DNA of 5,712 nucleotides from a bacterium (GTDB lineage Bacteria; Chloroflexota; Dormibacteria; Aeolococcales; Bog-877), in the NCBI GenBank assembly GCA_021798435.1, contig JAJZGN010000130.1:1-5712 (forward strand). Reading direction: 5' to 3'. Position 1 is the stretch's first letter, and each line of letters starts with the position of its first letter. The notes below the pieces were generated by a model, which was not told the DNA's origin, searched no databases, and was given only the letters and a program-made list of their open reading frames with translations. Below, one piece after another: positions 1 to 4,757 of this stretch. The translations under genes were made by a program, and so were the position numbers.

Positions 1-411
1 CTCTAGACAGAGGAGAGCGGTGCGGGGCTCGTGGCCGGGGTCGTTGAGCCTCTCCAGCTCCCGGAGCTGCTCTCTGGTGGGACAGCCCGCGTTGGGGGCG
101 TCGAAGTTGCGCAGCTGCACCCCGCCGATCACCGCGGCCCCGGCCAGCTCGTAATGGAGGATGTGGGCCTCCCGGTCGACCAGCACCTCCTCCCCGGGTT
201 GGGTGGCGGTGAGGATGGCGATGAGGTTGGACATGGTCCCGCTGGGGCAGAAGAGAGCCGCCTCCTTGCCCAGGAGCCGGGCCGCCTCGGCCTCCAGCCG
301 GTTGACGGAGGGGTCCTCCCCGTAGACGTCGTCCCCGACCTCGGCCGCGGCCATGGCGGCCCGCATCCCCTGGGAGGGTCGGGTCACGGTGTCGCTGCGC
401 AGGTCGATCAC
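1..411 (-). CDS. Low-specificity L-threonine aldolase, N-terminal 137 residues (3' end cut by window edge)
   Basis: This is a PLP-dependent fold-type I enzyme that cleaves L-threonine or L-allo-threonine to glycine and acetaldehyde in the cytoplasm. The visible 137 residues begin VIDLRSDTVTRPSQGM, the family's N-terminal signature. They continue with GDDVYGEDPSVNRLE and then FCPSGTMSN at about 54-62, the glycine/serine/threonine loop near the PLP phosphate. The His in REAH is residue 83, matching the active-site His83 of E. coli LtaE. The PLP-binding lysine, near residue 200 in the family, lies beyond the window, so roughly 60% of the gene is missing. The GTG at 411-409 is the only reasonable in-frame start, because a TAG stands at 423-421. 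The gene begins 20 bases after the diguanylate cyclase stop, which suggests one transcript. Its start is unusual: the nearest SD-like GAGG (430-433) suits an out-of-frame ATG at 419 better. Identification is secure from motifs; substrate stereospecificity is not readable. Confidence 0.95.
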   Translation of the reverse strand, partial: MIDLRSDTVTRPSQGMRAAMAAAEVGDDVYGEDPSVNRLEAEAARLLGKEAALFCPSGTMSNLIAILTATQPGEEVLVDREAHILHYELAGAAVIGGVQLRNFDAPNAGCPTREQLRELERLNDPGHEPRTALLCLE

Positions 412-429
412 CCGACCATGCTAGCGAGA

Positions 430-434
430 CCTCA
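430..434 (-). promoter_or_regulatory. Shine-Dalgarno-like TGAGG overlapping the cyclase stop codon
   Basis: Reading the minus strand, the TGA stop of the diguanylate cyclase (434-432) is followed by GG, giving TGAGG. It lies 10 nt before an ATG at 419 and 18 nt before the GTG at 411 that opens the threonine aldolase frame. A stop codon embedded in an SD is a common arrangement for translational coupling. The long distance to the GTG makes its exact role uncertain. Confidence 0.45.
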
Positions 435-2543
435 GCTTCGGGAGGGCGACTCCGCGGCGGCCACGTCCAGGAACGCCACCCGGTCGCGTCCGCCCCTCTT
501 GGCCGCGTAGAGCGCCCGGTCGGCCAGGTCGAGAAGGTTCCGGGCGCCGCGCGTCCCCTCGGGGAAGGTGACCCCGCCCAGGCTCACGGTGATGGAGAGC
601 CTCTCCCCGGAGTCCAGCTGGACCGGGGTGTGAGCCACCGCGGTGCGGATCTTCTCCGCCACCAGCTGGGCCTCCTCGCGGCCGGTGTTGGCCATCACCA
701 CCACGAACTCCTCTCCCCCGTACCGGGCCGCGAGGTCGGACTTGCGGATGGTCTCCACCATGATGCTGGCGAAGGCCCGCAGCACCTGGTCCCCGGCCTG
801 GTGCCCGTGGGTGTCGTTGACCCTCTTGAAGTGGTCCAGGTCGAGCATGAGCACCGACAGCGAAGAGCCGGCGCGGTCGGCGACGTTGACCTGCTGGTCC
901 AGATAGCCGATGAGAAAGCGATAGTTGTAGAGCCCGGTCATGGCGTCGGTGGTGGCCTCCAGCTGGGTCACCGCCAGGCGCACGCTGCGCTCCACCGCCG
1001 CCACCACCTGGGTGGCCACCCCCTCGCAGACCGCATGGTCCTCCTCGACGTAGGGGGCGTGCTTGTTGGCCACGATGAGGATCCCCAGCTCGCGGCCCTC
1101 GGAGCGCAGGGGCACCGAGAGGCAGTCGCGCAGCCCGATGCGTTCCTCCAGGACCCCGCGCTCCGACGGCGCCACCAGGGAGCGGGCCACGTAACGGGGC
1201 TCGCGCAGCAGCCGGGAGAGCAGGCCGTCCCCGGAGTCCAGCTCCGCCCACTCGAGGGCCGGCCCCGGCACCCCGGTGGTCAGGAGGTACCCCGGCCCCT
1301 GGGTCGCCTGGGGCCGGACCAGGATCATCGCCATCTGGACCGCGAGCAGCTCCTGAAGGCTGTTGAGCACCTGGCCCAGCGCCTGCTCCAGCGGGACCCG
1401 GCTGCTGAGGGTGGCCGCGATCACCGATCTGCCCGTCGCCGTGAGCAGCTGGCGGTGGAGCTGGCGGCGCATCAGCTCGAAGTTGGCCGCCAGGCGGGCC
1501 ACCTCGTCGGCCCCGCTGACCTCGATGGGCTTGGCGTAGGCGTTGTTCCCGAGCTCTCCCACCGCCTGGTTGAGGCGTCGAAGCGGGCGGTTGAGGTAGC
1601 GCTCCGCCACCAGAAGGGCCACGATCATCCCCAGGAGGAGGACGGCCGCCACCGCCAGGGCCAGCGGGGCGGCGAGCTGGGCCGCGGTGGGGCCGATGGG
1701 GGTCGTCGGCACCACCGTCAGGAGCCTGGCCACGGCAGCCCCACCCACCCCGGGCAGGGCCACCGCCGCGGCGGCGTACTGGGTGCCGGAAAGCTCAACC
1801 AGCCCCCGCTCCTCCCGCCGCCGGAGCAGCCCCGTGAGCGCCGCGGGCAGGGGTTCCCCGGAGGGCACCGAAAGGCCACGCCCCCTGGCGCCCGAGAGCG
1901 CCCGCCCTCCCTGCTCCAGGACCAGCAGGGCCGACGGCTGGGAGGCTCGCACCAGCTGCTGGGCGAACTGCAGGGTGGAGGAGGTCACCGGGGTCGCCAC
2001 CACCACGGTGGCCACCAGATGTCCCCCGGCCCGGACCGGGGCCTGGCCCAGGCCCAAGATCCGGGCAGCGCCCGGCGCCCAGAACGATCCCCCGGATCGG
2101 CGGGCACAGCGGCTGGAGGGGAGGTTCAGGGAGCGCAGCTGGGCCGCGGAGGGCTCTGCCGGGTACTGGGAGAGAAGAGCGCCCGCCGGGCTGAACACCA
2201 TGACGGTGTCCCCAGGGGCAGCCTTGGCGTAGGCCTGCACCAGGTCCGAGAGCTGGGAGCCGGGTTCCGCCGCCGCCTGGACCAAAGGTGGCGCCGCCGC
2301 CAGCTGGCAGGCGTACGAGGCGCTGGCGCCGGAGGAGTCCAGCTGCAGCAGGCGACCCCCGAGGAGGGCCATCCCCGAGGCCTGGGTCACCAGTTGGCGC
2401 GTGGAGGCGCCGGCGATGGCAAACCAGGCCACCGTCCCGGCGGCGGCAGCCGTCGCCACCCCCACCAGGAGGAGGATCAGGGCGTAGCGGAGGGTGAACG
2501 AAGCCCTCCGCCTGCGGCGGCTGACCCCGGTCCGGTTGGCCAA
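432..2543 (-). CDS. Membrane diguanylate cyclase: TM - extracytoplasmic sensor - TM - HAMP - GAF - GGDEF
   Basis: Predicted to make cyclic di-GMP from two GTP at the inner face of the membrane. A basic N-terminus (RRRRR at 9-13) precedes a first membrane segment at about 20-45. An extracytoplasmic region of about 46-288 follows, holding only two cysteines, Cys79 and Cys146. A second membrane segment lies at about 290-313, then a HAMP linker to about 366 and a GAF-like domain at about 375-520. The C-terminal GGDEF domain covers about 530-690. It shows MTGLYNYR, the metal/substrate segment DLDHFKRVND (568-577), the active-site GGEEF (609-613) and YAAKRGGRDRV near its end. RKSD at 600-603, five residues before GGEEF, is an intact RxxD inhibitory site, so product feedback is expected. 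The start is TTG, preceded by GGGA at 7 nt; an in-frame TGA just upstream excludes a longer product. No EAL or HD-GYP domain is fused. The ligand of the sensor domain is unknown. Confidence 0.95.
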   Translation of the reverse strand: MANRTGVSRRRRRASFTLRYALILLLVGVATAAAAGTVAWFAIAGASTRQLVTQASGMALLGGRLLQLDSSGASASYACQLAAAPPLVQAAAEPGSQLSDLVQAYAKAAPGDTVMVFSPAGALLSQYPAEPSAAQLRSLNLPSSRCARRSGGSFWAPGAARILGLGQAPVRAGGHLVATVVVATPVTSSTLQFAQQLVRASQPSALLVLEQGGRALSGARGRGLSVPSGEPLPAALTGLLRRREERGLVELSGTQYAAAAVALPGVGGAAVARLLTVVPTTPIGPTAAQLAAPLALAVAAVLLLGMIVALLVAERYLNRPLRRLNQAVGELGNNAYAKPIEVSGADEVARLAANFELMRRQLHRQLLTATGRSVIAATLSSRVPLEQALGQVLNSLQELLAVQMAMILVRPQATQGPGYLLTTGVPGPALEWAELDSGDGLLSRLLREPRYVARSLVAPSERGVLEERIGLRDCLSVPLRSEGRELGILIVANKHAPYVEEDHAVCEGVATQVVAAVERSVRLAVTQLEATTDAMTGLYNYRFLIGYLDQQVNVADRAGSSLSVLMLDLDHFKRVNDTHGHQAGDQVLRAFASIMVETIRKSDLAARYGGEEFVVVMANTGREEAQLVAEKIRTAVAHTPVQLDSGERLSITVSLGGVTFPEGTRGARNLLDLADRALYAAKRGGRDRVAFLDVAAAESPSRS

Positions 2544-2550
2544 CTCAACT

Positions 2551-2554
2551 TCCC
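2551..2554 (-). promoter_or_regulatory. Weak ribosome binding site GGGA for the diguanylate cyclase
   Basis: On the minus strand GGGA ends 7 nt before the TTG at 2543. An in-frame TGA lies six codons upstream of the TTG and no ATG or GTG lies between them, so this site decides the start. It is weak compared with the GGAGG of the infA-like gene. Confidence 0.4.
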
Positions 2555-2560
2555 ATCAAC

Positions 2561-2590
2561 GGCCCACCCGGCGAAGTCGCCGGCAGGGCC
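2561..2590. repeat. 30-bp inverted repeat in the leader of the diguanylate cyclase gene
   Basis: The arms are GGCCC (2561-2565) and GGGCC (2586-2590) outside, with CCGGCGA (2568-2574) and TCGCCGG (2577-2583) inside. They are separated by two mismatched pairs and a 2-base centre, so 12 of 14 positions pair. The dyad lies 18-47 nt before the TTG start and stops about 6 nt upstream of the SD. As RNA it could fold into a strong hairpin with a small loop; as DNA it has the symmetry of an operator. Which applies cannot be told from the sequence. Confidence 0.6.
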
Positions 2591-2763
2591 GAGCACCTGC
2601 GGGCGGGCCGGGGATACGCGGCCTAAGCCTATGATTCCCCACCGTAGCCAGCGCCGGGCGCGAGCAGGCGAACCTGGGGTAGCGATGGGGTGACACCGAC
2701 CACACTTTCCGATGACATCGTGGAGCAGGGGCTCGAGGTGGCGCGGGCGTCCCGGGCGACGCC

Positions 2764-3330
2764 GTGACCGAGGTGGTGCTCGCCTTCCTGGACGGCGAGC
2801 TCATGCACGGGGCGGTCTCGGCGCTGCAGCTGGACGACCCCTTCCTGGAGGTCGAGCTCCACGGCCTGGACGGCAACAACCGCCAGGCGCTGGTCCCGGC
2901 GGCTTCGCTGCGCCAGGTGGACCAGGTCCAGGTGCCGGCGCTCAGTCCGGAGGTGGAGGTCGAGGCGCTGCCCCGGGTGGCGCTGCACTTCCACGATGGC
3001 CAGGTCTTCCGGGCCCACGTCCTCGCGCCGGCGGCGCTGCAGCGGTACGGCTCCGTCTGGGACGTGGTGGAGTCCGGAACCCGCGACCACCGCATCCTGG
3101 CCATCCCCTACACCGCCCTCAAGGCCGCCTTCTACGTCCGCCACTGGGACACCCGCCGGCCTCAGGACCGTGCCGGGGATGACCCGAGGGACCGGGAGCG
3201 GGCCCGCCTCGCGGAGATCATGGCCCGGCGGAGCCGCGCGGCGGTCACCGAGCCGGAGGAGCGCTCCTCGGGGCTGCTGGCCCGCCTCGACCTGGAACAG
3301 GGGGGCAGGAGACCGCCGGCGGGCAGCTGA
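2764..3330 (+). CDS. Uncharacterised 188-residue protein with two tandem DUF6982-like modules
   Basis: No enzymatic motif, signal peptide or membrane segment is visible, so it is probably cytoplasmic. The first module (about 3-57) opens EVVLAFLDGELMHG and ends LVPAASLRQVDQV. The second (about 71-128) opens RVALHFHDGQVFRA and ends AIPYTALKAAFYVRHW. Both follow one pattern: a strand with a hydrophobic-x-Phe-x-Asp-Gly turn, a variable middle, then a Pro-x-x-x-Leu strand with a terminal hydrophobic pair. The second module's ending strongly resembles small DUF6982-type proteins as I remember them; no database check was possible. A charged, probably disordered tail rich in Arg, Glu and Asp covers 131-188. 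No PilZ RxxxR/DxSxxG motif is present. GTG at 2764 is the first start after an in-frame TGA at 2713, but lacks a clear SD; GTGs at codons 4 and 5 are alternatives. It is divergent from the cyclase gene and convergent with the IF-1 gene. Function unknown. Confidence 0.8.
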   Translation: MTEVVLAFLDGELMHGAVSALQLDDPFLEVELHGLDGNNRQALVPAASLRQVDQVQVPALSPEVEVEALPRVALHFHDGQVFRAHVLAPAALQRYGSVWDVVESGTRDHRILAIPYTALKAAFYVRHWDTRRPQDRAGDDPRDRERARLAEIMARRSRAAVTEPEERSSGLLARLDLEQGGRRPPAGS

Positions 3331-3348
3331 GCTGGCCCTCGGGCCGGC
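3331..3348. terminator. GC-rich hairpin between convergent stops, possible bidirectional terminator
   Basis: GGCCC (3334-3338) and GGGCC (3341-3345) form a perfect inverted repeat around TC. The stem extends outward by one G-T wobble and two GC pairs across 3331-3348. It fills almost the whole 21-bp gap between the TGA of the plus-strand gene (3328-3330) and the TAG of the IF-1 gene (3354-3352). No T tract follows on either side, so it is not a classical intrinsic terminator, and the loop is tight. Confidence 0.4.
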
Positions 3349-3351
3349 GCC

Positions 3352-3648
3352 CTACTTGTAGCGGAAGGTGATCCGGCCCCGGGTGAGGTCGTAGGGGCTG
3401 AGCTCCACCTTCACCTTGTCCCCGATCAAGGTGCGGATGTAGTGCTTGCGCATCTTTCCGGAGATGTAGGCGAGGACCGTCTGCCCGGTCTGCAGCTCCA
3501 CCTTGAAGACGGCGTTGGGCAGCGGCTCCACCACCGTCCCCTCCAGTTCGATGGTCTCCTCCTTGCGCTCCTCGACGGGGGTGGTGCGTGCCGTGCGGGG
3601 ACGGCTCGGCCCGCGGCGGGGGCGGGATCCCATCGAACGTCTTGCCAA
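3352..3648 (-). CDS. infA: Translation initiation factor IF-1 with a basic N-terminal extension
   Basis: IF-1 is a small OB-fold protein that binds the A site of the 30S subunit and assists start selection with IF-2 and IF-3. Residues about 33-98 carry the family signatures: EGTVVEPLPNAVFKVEL, the ISGKMRKHYIR block and VELSPYDLTRGRITFRYK at the C-terminus. Family members are usually 70-75 residues. This one has 98 because about 26 residues precede the usual start, rich in Arg, Pro and Ser (RRSMGSRPRRGPSRPRTAR). TTG at 3648 is chosen because GGAGG (3655-3659) sits 6 nt upstream. The next start, ATG at 3633 (codon 6), is 21 nt from that SD, and no ATG, GTG or TTG lies near the canonical N-terminus. 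The gene is not beside ribosomal protein genes, secY, adk or map, its usual setting; it follows the FAH gene by 60 bp. Whether it is the sole infA of this genome or a second copy cannot be seen. Confidence 0.96.
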   Translation of the reverse strand: MARRSMGSRPRRGPSRPRTARTTPVEERKEETIELEGTVVEPLPNAVFKVELQTGQTVLAYISGKMRKHYIRTLIGDKVKVELSPYDLTRGRITFRYK

Positions 3649-3654
3649 GTGTCA

Positions 3655-3659
3655 CCTCC
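3655..3659 (-). promoter_or_regulatory. Ribosome binding site GGAGG for the IF-1 gene
   Basis: A strong GGAGG on the minus strand ends 6 nt before the TTG at 3648. It supports the TTG, and therefore the N-terminally extended product, over the ATG five codons later. Confidence 0.75.
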
Positions 3660-3666
3660 AGATTCC

Positions 3667-3685
3667 GGGCCGGTGGCCACCGCCC
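3667..3685. repeat. Palindrome in the gap between the FAH and IF-1 genes
   Basis: CGGTGGCCACCG at 3671-3682 is a perfect 12-bp palindrome. It is flanked by GGG (3667-3669) and CCC (3683-3685), which also pair if one C is bulged. It lies between the candidate -10 box and the SD of the IF-1 gene, so it could be an operator, a hairpin in the IF-1 leader, or part of the 3' end of the FAH transcript. No T tract follows. Confidence 0.5.
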
Positions 3686-3695
3686 AGGTTGGGTG

Positions 3696-3701
3696 ATTGT
3701 A
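3696..3701 (-). promoter_or_regulatory. Candidate -10 box TACAAT upstream of the IF-1 gene
   Basis: Minus-strand TACAAT matches five of six positions of the TATAAT consensus and is one of few AT-rich words in this GC-rich stretch. It begins 8 nt after the FAH stop codon. A start point near 3689 would give a leader of about 40 nt before the TTG. No -35 match is found at 16-18 nt spacing, where the sequence falls inside the end of the FAH gene. If real, it would let the IF-1 gene be transcribed apart from the catabolic genes. Confidence 0.35.
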
Positions 3702-3708
3702 CTTCCTG

Positions 3709-4746
3709 TCAGGAGGAGGCAGCCCGGGCCATGAGCCTTCCCCCGCCGGCATGCCTCGGGCCCACCACGTGGCTCAGGGTGCCGAAGCCCAGCAGTTCCA
3801 GGTCCACGCGGTCGCCCTCCTGGAGTAGCCGCCCGCGCTCCTGGCCGCTCCCCCCCTCCACGGTGCCGCTGCCCATGACCTCACCCGCGGCCAGCGGCTC
3901 CGCCGCCGAGGCGTGGGCCACCATCTCGGCGAAGGACCACCTGGACTCCGCCATCCGGCCGGAGGCCACCTCCACCCCGTTCAGGTAGGCCCGGGCCTCC
4001 AGCCGCGAGGGGTCCGGGACCTCGTCGGCGGTGATGAGCCACGGCCCCAGCCCGGTGGCGAAGTCCTTGGCCTTGGCCGGGCCCAGCCGGACCTGCATCT
4101 CCTCCCGCTGCAGGTCCCGGGCCGAGAAGTCGCAGAGGAGGGAGTAGCCGCAGATGGCGTCCTGGGCCTGGTTGGGGCCGAGGTCCGGGCCGGCGGCGAA
4201 CACCACGCAGGCGAATTCAAGCTCGTAGTCGAGGGCGTCGGTGTAGGCCGGCCAGGGAACCTCCGCCCCGGGGGCCAGGAGGGTGGCCGGGTTGCCCTTG
4301 TAGTAGGCGGGTCGGGTGTACCAGGGATCCGGCACCGCCTCGTGGCGGCGCTCCGCCCCGGCCCTGACATGCCCCTCGAAGGCGTAGAAGTCCCGCAGCA
4401 GCGGAGCTCGCAGCAGCGGCAGGCGGCGGACCTGGTCCTCGGACCAGGCCAGGGGGGCCCCTGAGGGCGCCGCTCCGGACGCCCCCTCCGAGAGCGCCAG
4501 CTCCACCGCCTCCCGGACCATCTCCAGCCCCCGTCTCCCTCCGCGAAGCAGCCGGGCGAGGTCCGGTGGGAAGGTGACCGCGGCCCAATCGGAGGCCGAG
4601 GCGGATCCCTGCCGCTCCCACCAAAGCTCCCCGGCCGCGGTGACGTCGACGAGGCGGGGCGTGCCCTGGCGCGGGTCGGCATGGAAGGCGACCACCCTCG
4701 GCACCGGCCCCAGGGGGGCGTCGATCTCCACCGTGGCGAGGCGCAC
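3709..4746 (-). CDS. Fumarylacetoacetate hydrolase (fumarylacetoacetase family)
   Basis: Likely the last step of tyrosine/homogentisate degradation, hydrolysing fumarylacetoacetate to fumarate and acetoacetate in the cytoplasm. The 345-residue product has a variable N-terminal domain (about 1-115) and the FAH catalytic fold after it. DFYAFEGH (119-126) carries the metal-binding Asp and, seven residues on, the general-base His, spaced as in mammalian FAH (Asp126/His133). YELEF (174-178) gives the two acidic metal ligands Glu175 and Glu177. CDFSARDLQ (205-213) gives Asp206 and the SARD motif, and AKAKDFATGLGPW (224-236) holds the conserved lysine region. The end shows GSGTVEGGSG and the late Gly-Phe-Gly. 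The frame stays open far upstream inside the dioxygenase gene. GTG at 4746 is chosen because TGAGG lies 6 nt before it and homology starts there. The 8-nt distance to the dioxygenase stop argues for one operon. Substrate is inferred from context; related FAH-fold enzymes hydrolyse or decarboxylate other diketo acids. Confidence 0.93.
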   Translation of the reverse strand: MRLATVEIDAPLGPVPRVVAFHADPRQGTPRLVDVTAAGELWWERQGSASASDWAAVTFPPDLARLLRGGRRGLEMVREAVELALSEGASGAAPSGAPLAWSEDQVRRLPLLRAPLLRDFYAFEGHVRAGAERRHEAVPDPWYTRPAYYKGNPATLLAPGAEVPWPAYTDALDYELEFACVVFAAGPDLGPNQAQDAICGYSLLCDFSARDLQREEMQVRLGPAKAKDFATGLGPWLITADEVPDPSRLEARAYLNGVEVASGRMAESRWSFAEMVAHASAAEPLAAGEVMGSGTVEGGSGQERGRLLQEGDRVDLELLGFGTLSHVVGPRHAGGGRLMARAASS

Positions 4747-4752
4747 CTGGAA

Positions 4753-4757
4753 CCTCA
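4753..4757 (-). promoter_or_regulatory. Ribosome binding site TGAGG of the FAH gene, overlapping the dioxygenase stop
   Basis: On the minus strand the dioxygenase TGA stop (4757-4755) runs into GG, forming TGAGG, 6 nt before the GTG at 4746. The shared bases suggest translational coupling of the two enzymes, and the site fixes the FAH start within a frame that stays open much further upstream. Confidence 0.7.

Larger units (their letters stand above)
2544..2763. promoter_or_regulatory. Divergent intergenic region between the cyclase gene and the duplicated-domain gene
   Basis: These 220 bases separate two divergent genes and must hold a promoter for each. No coding frame here looks real. On the plus strand TATGAT at 2630-2635 matches five of six -10 positions, but no recognisable -35 lies 16-18 nt upstream. 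A GTGACA at 2690-2695 resembles a -35, with only a poor -10 after it. I could not find a convincing minus-strand promoter for the cyclase. The end nearest the cyclase holds the dyad at 2561-2590. Confidence 0.5.

Noticed and set aside
421..1251. 276-codon minus-strand frame inside the cyclase gene
   Set aside because: It overlaps the GAF/GGDEF region in another frame and is composed of Gly/Arg/Pro-rich shadow sequence.
2601..2660. Minus-strand promoter for the cyclase around the AT-richer patch
   Set aside because: Words such as TCATAG and GTATCC match the -10 consensus poorly and have no -35 at suitable spacing.
630..2693. 687-codon open frame on the plus strand opposite the diguanylate cyclase gene
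   Set aside because: It is antisense to a gene with clear HAMP, GAF and GGDEF motifs. Its translation is rich in Gly, Arg, His and Pro without domain-like pattern, as expected from a GC-rich shadow frame.
2556..3144. Minus-strand frames of 171 and 182 codons opposite the duplicated-domain gene
   Set aside because: The plus-strand frame has a repeated, structured pattern and recognisable module ends, whereas these show none and lack supporting start signals. The plus-strand 2712-3182 frame was rejected for the same reason.
3245..3655. 136-codon frame starting at GTG 3655 over the IF-1 gene
   Set aside because: It overlaps the SD of IF-1, is out of frame with the conserved IF-1 sequence, and encodes low-complexity Pro/Arg/Gly residues.
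3913..4464. 183-codon plus-strand frame opposite the FAH gene
   Set aside because: Antisense shadow of the FAH catalytic domain with no motif of its own.
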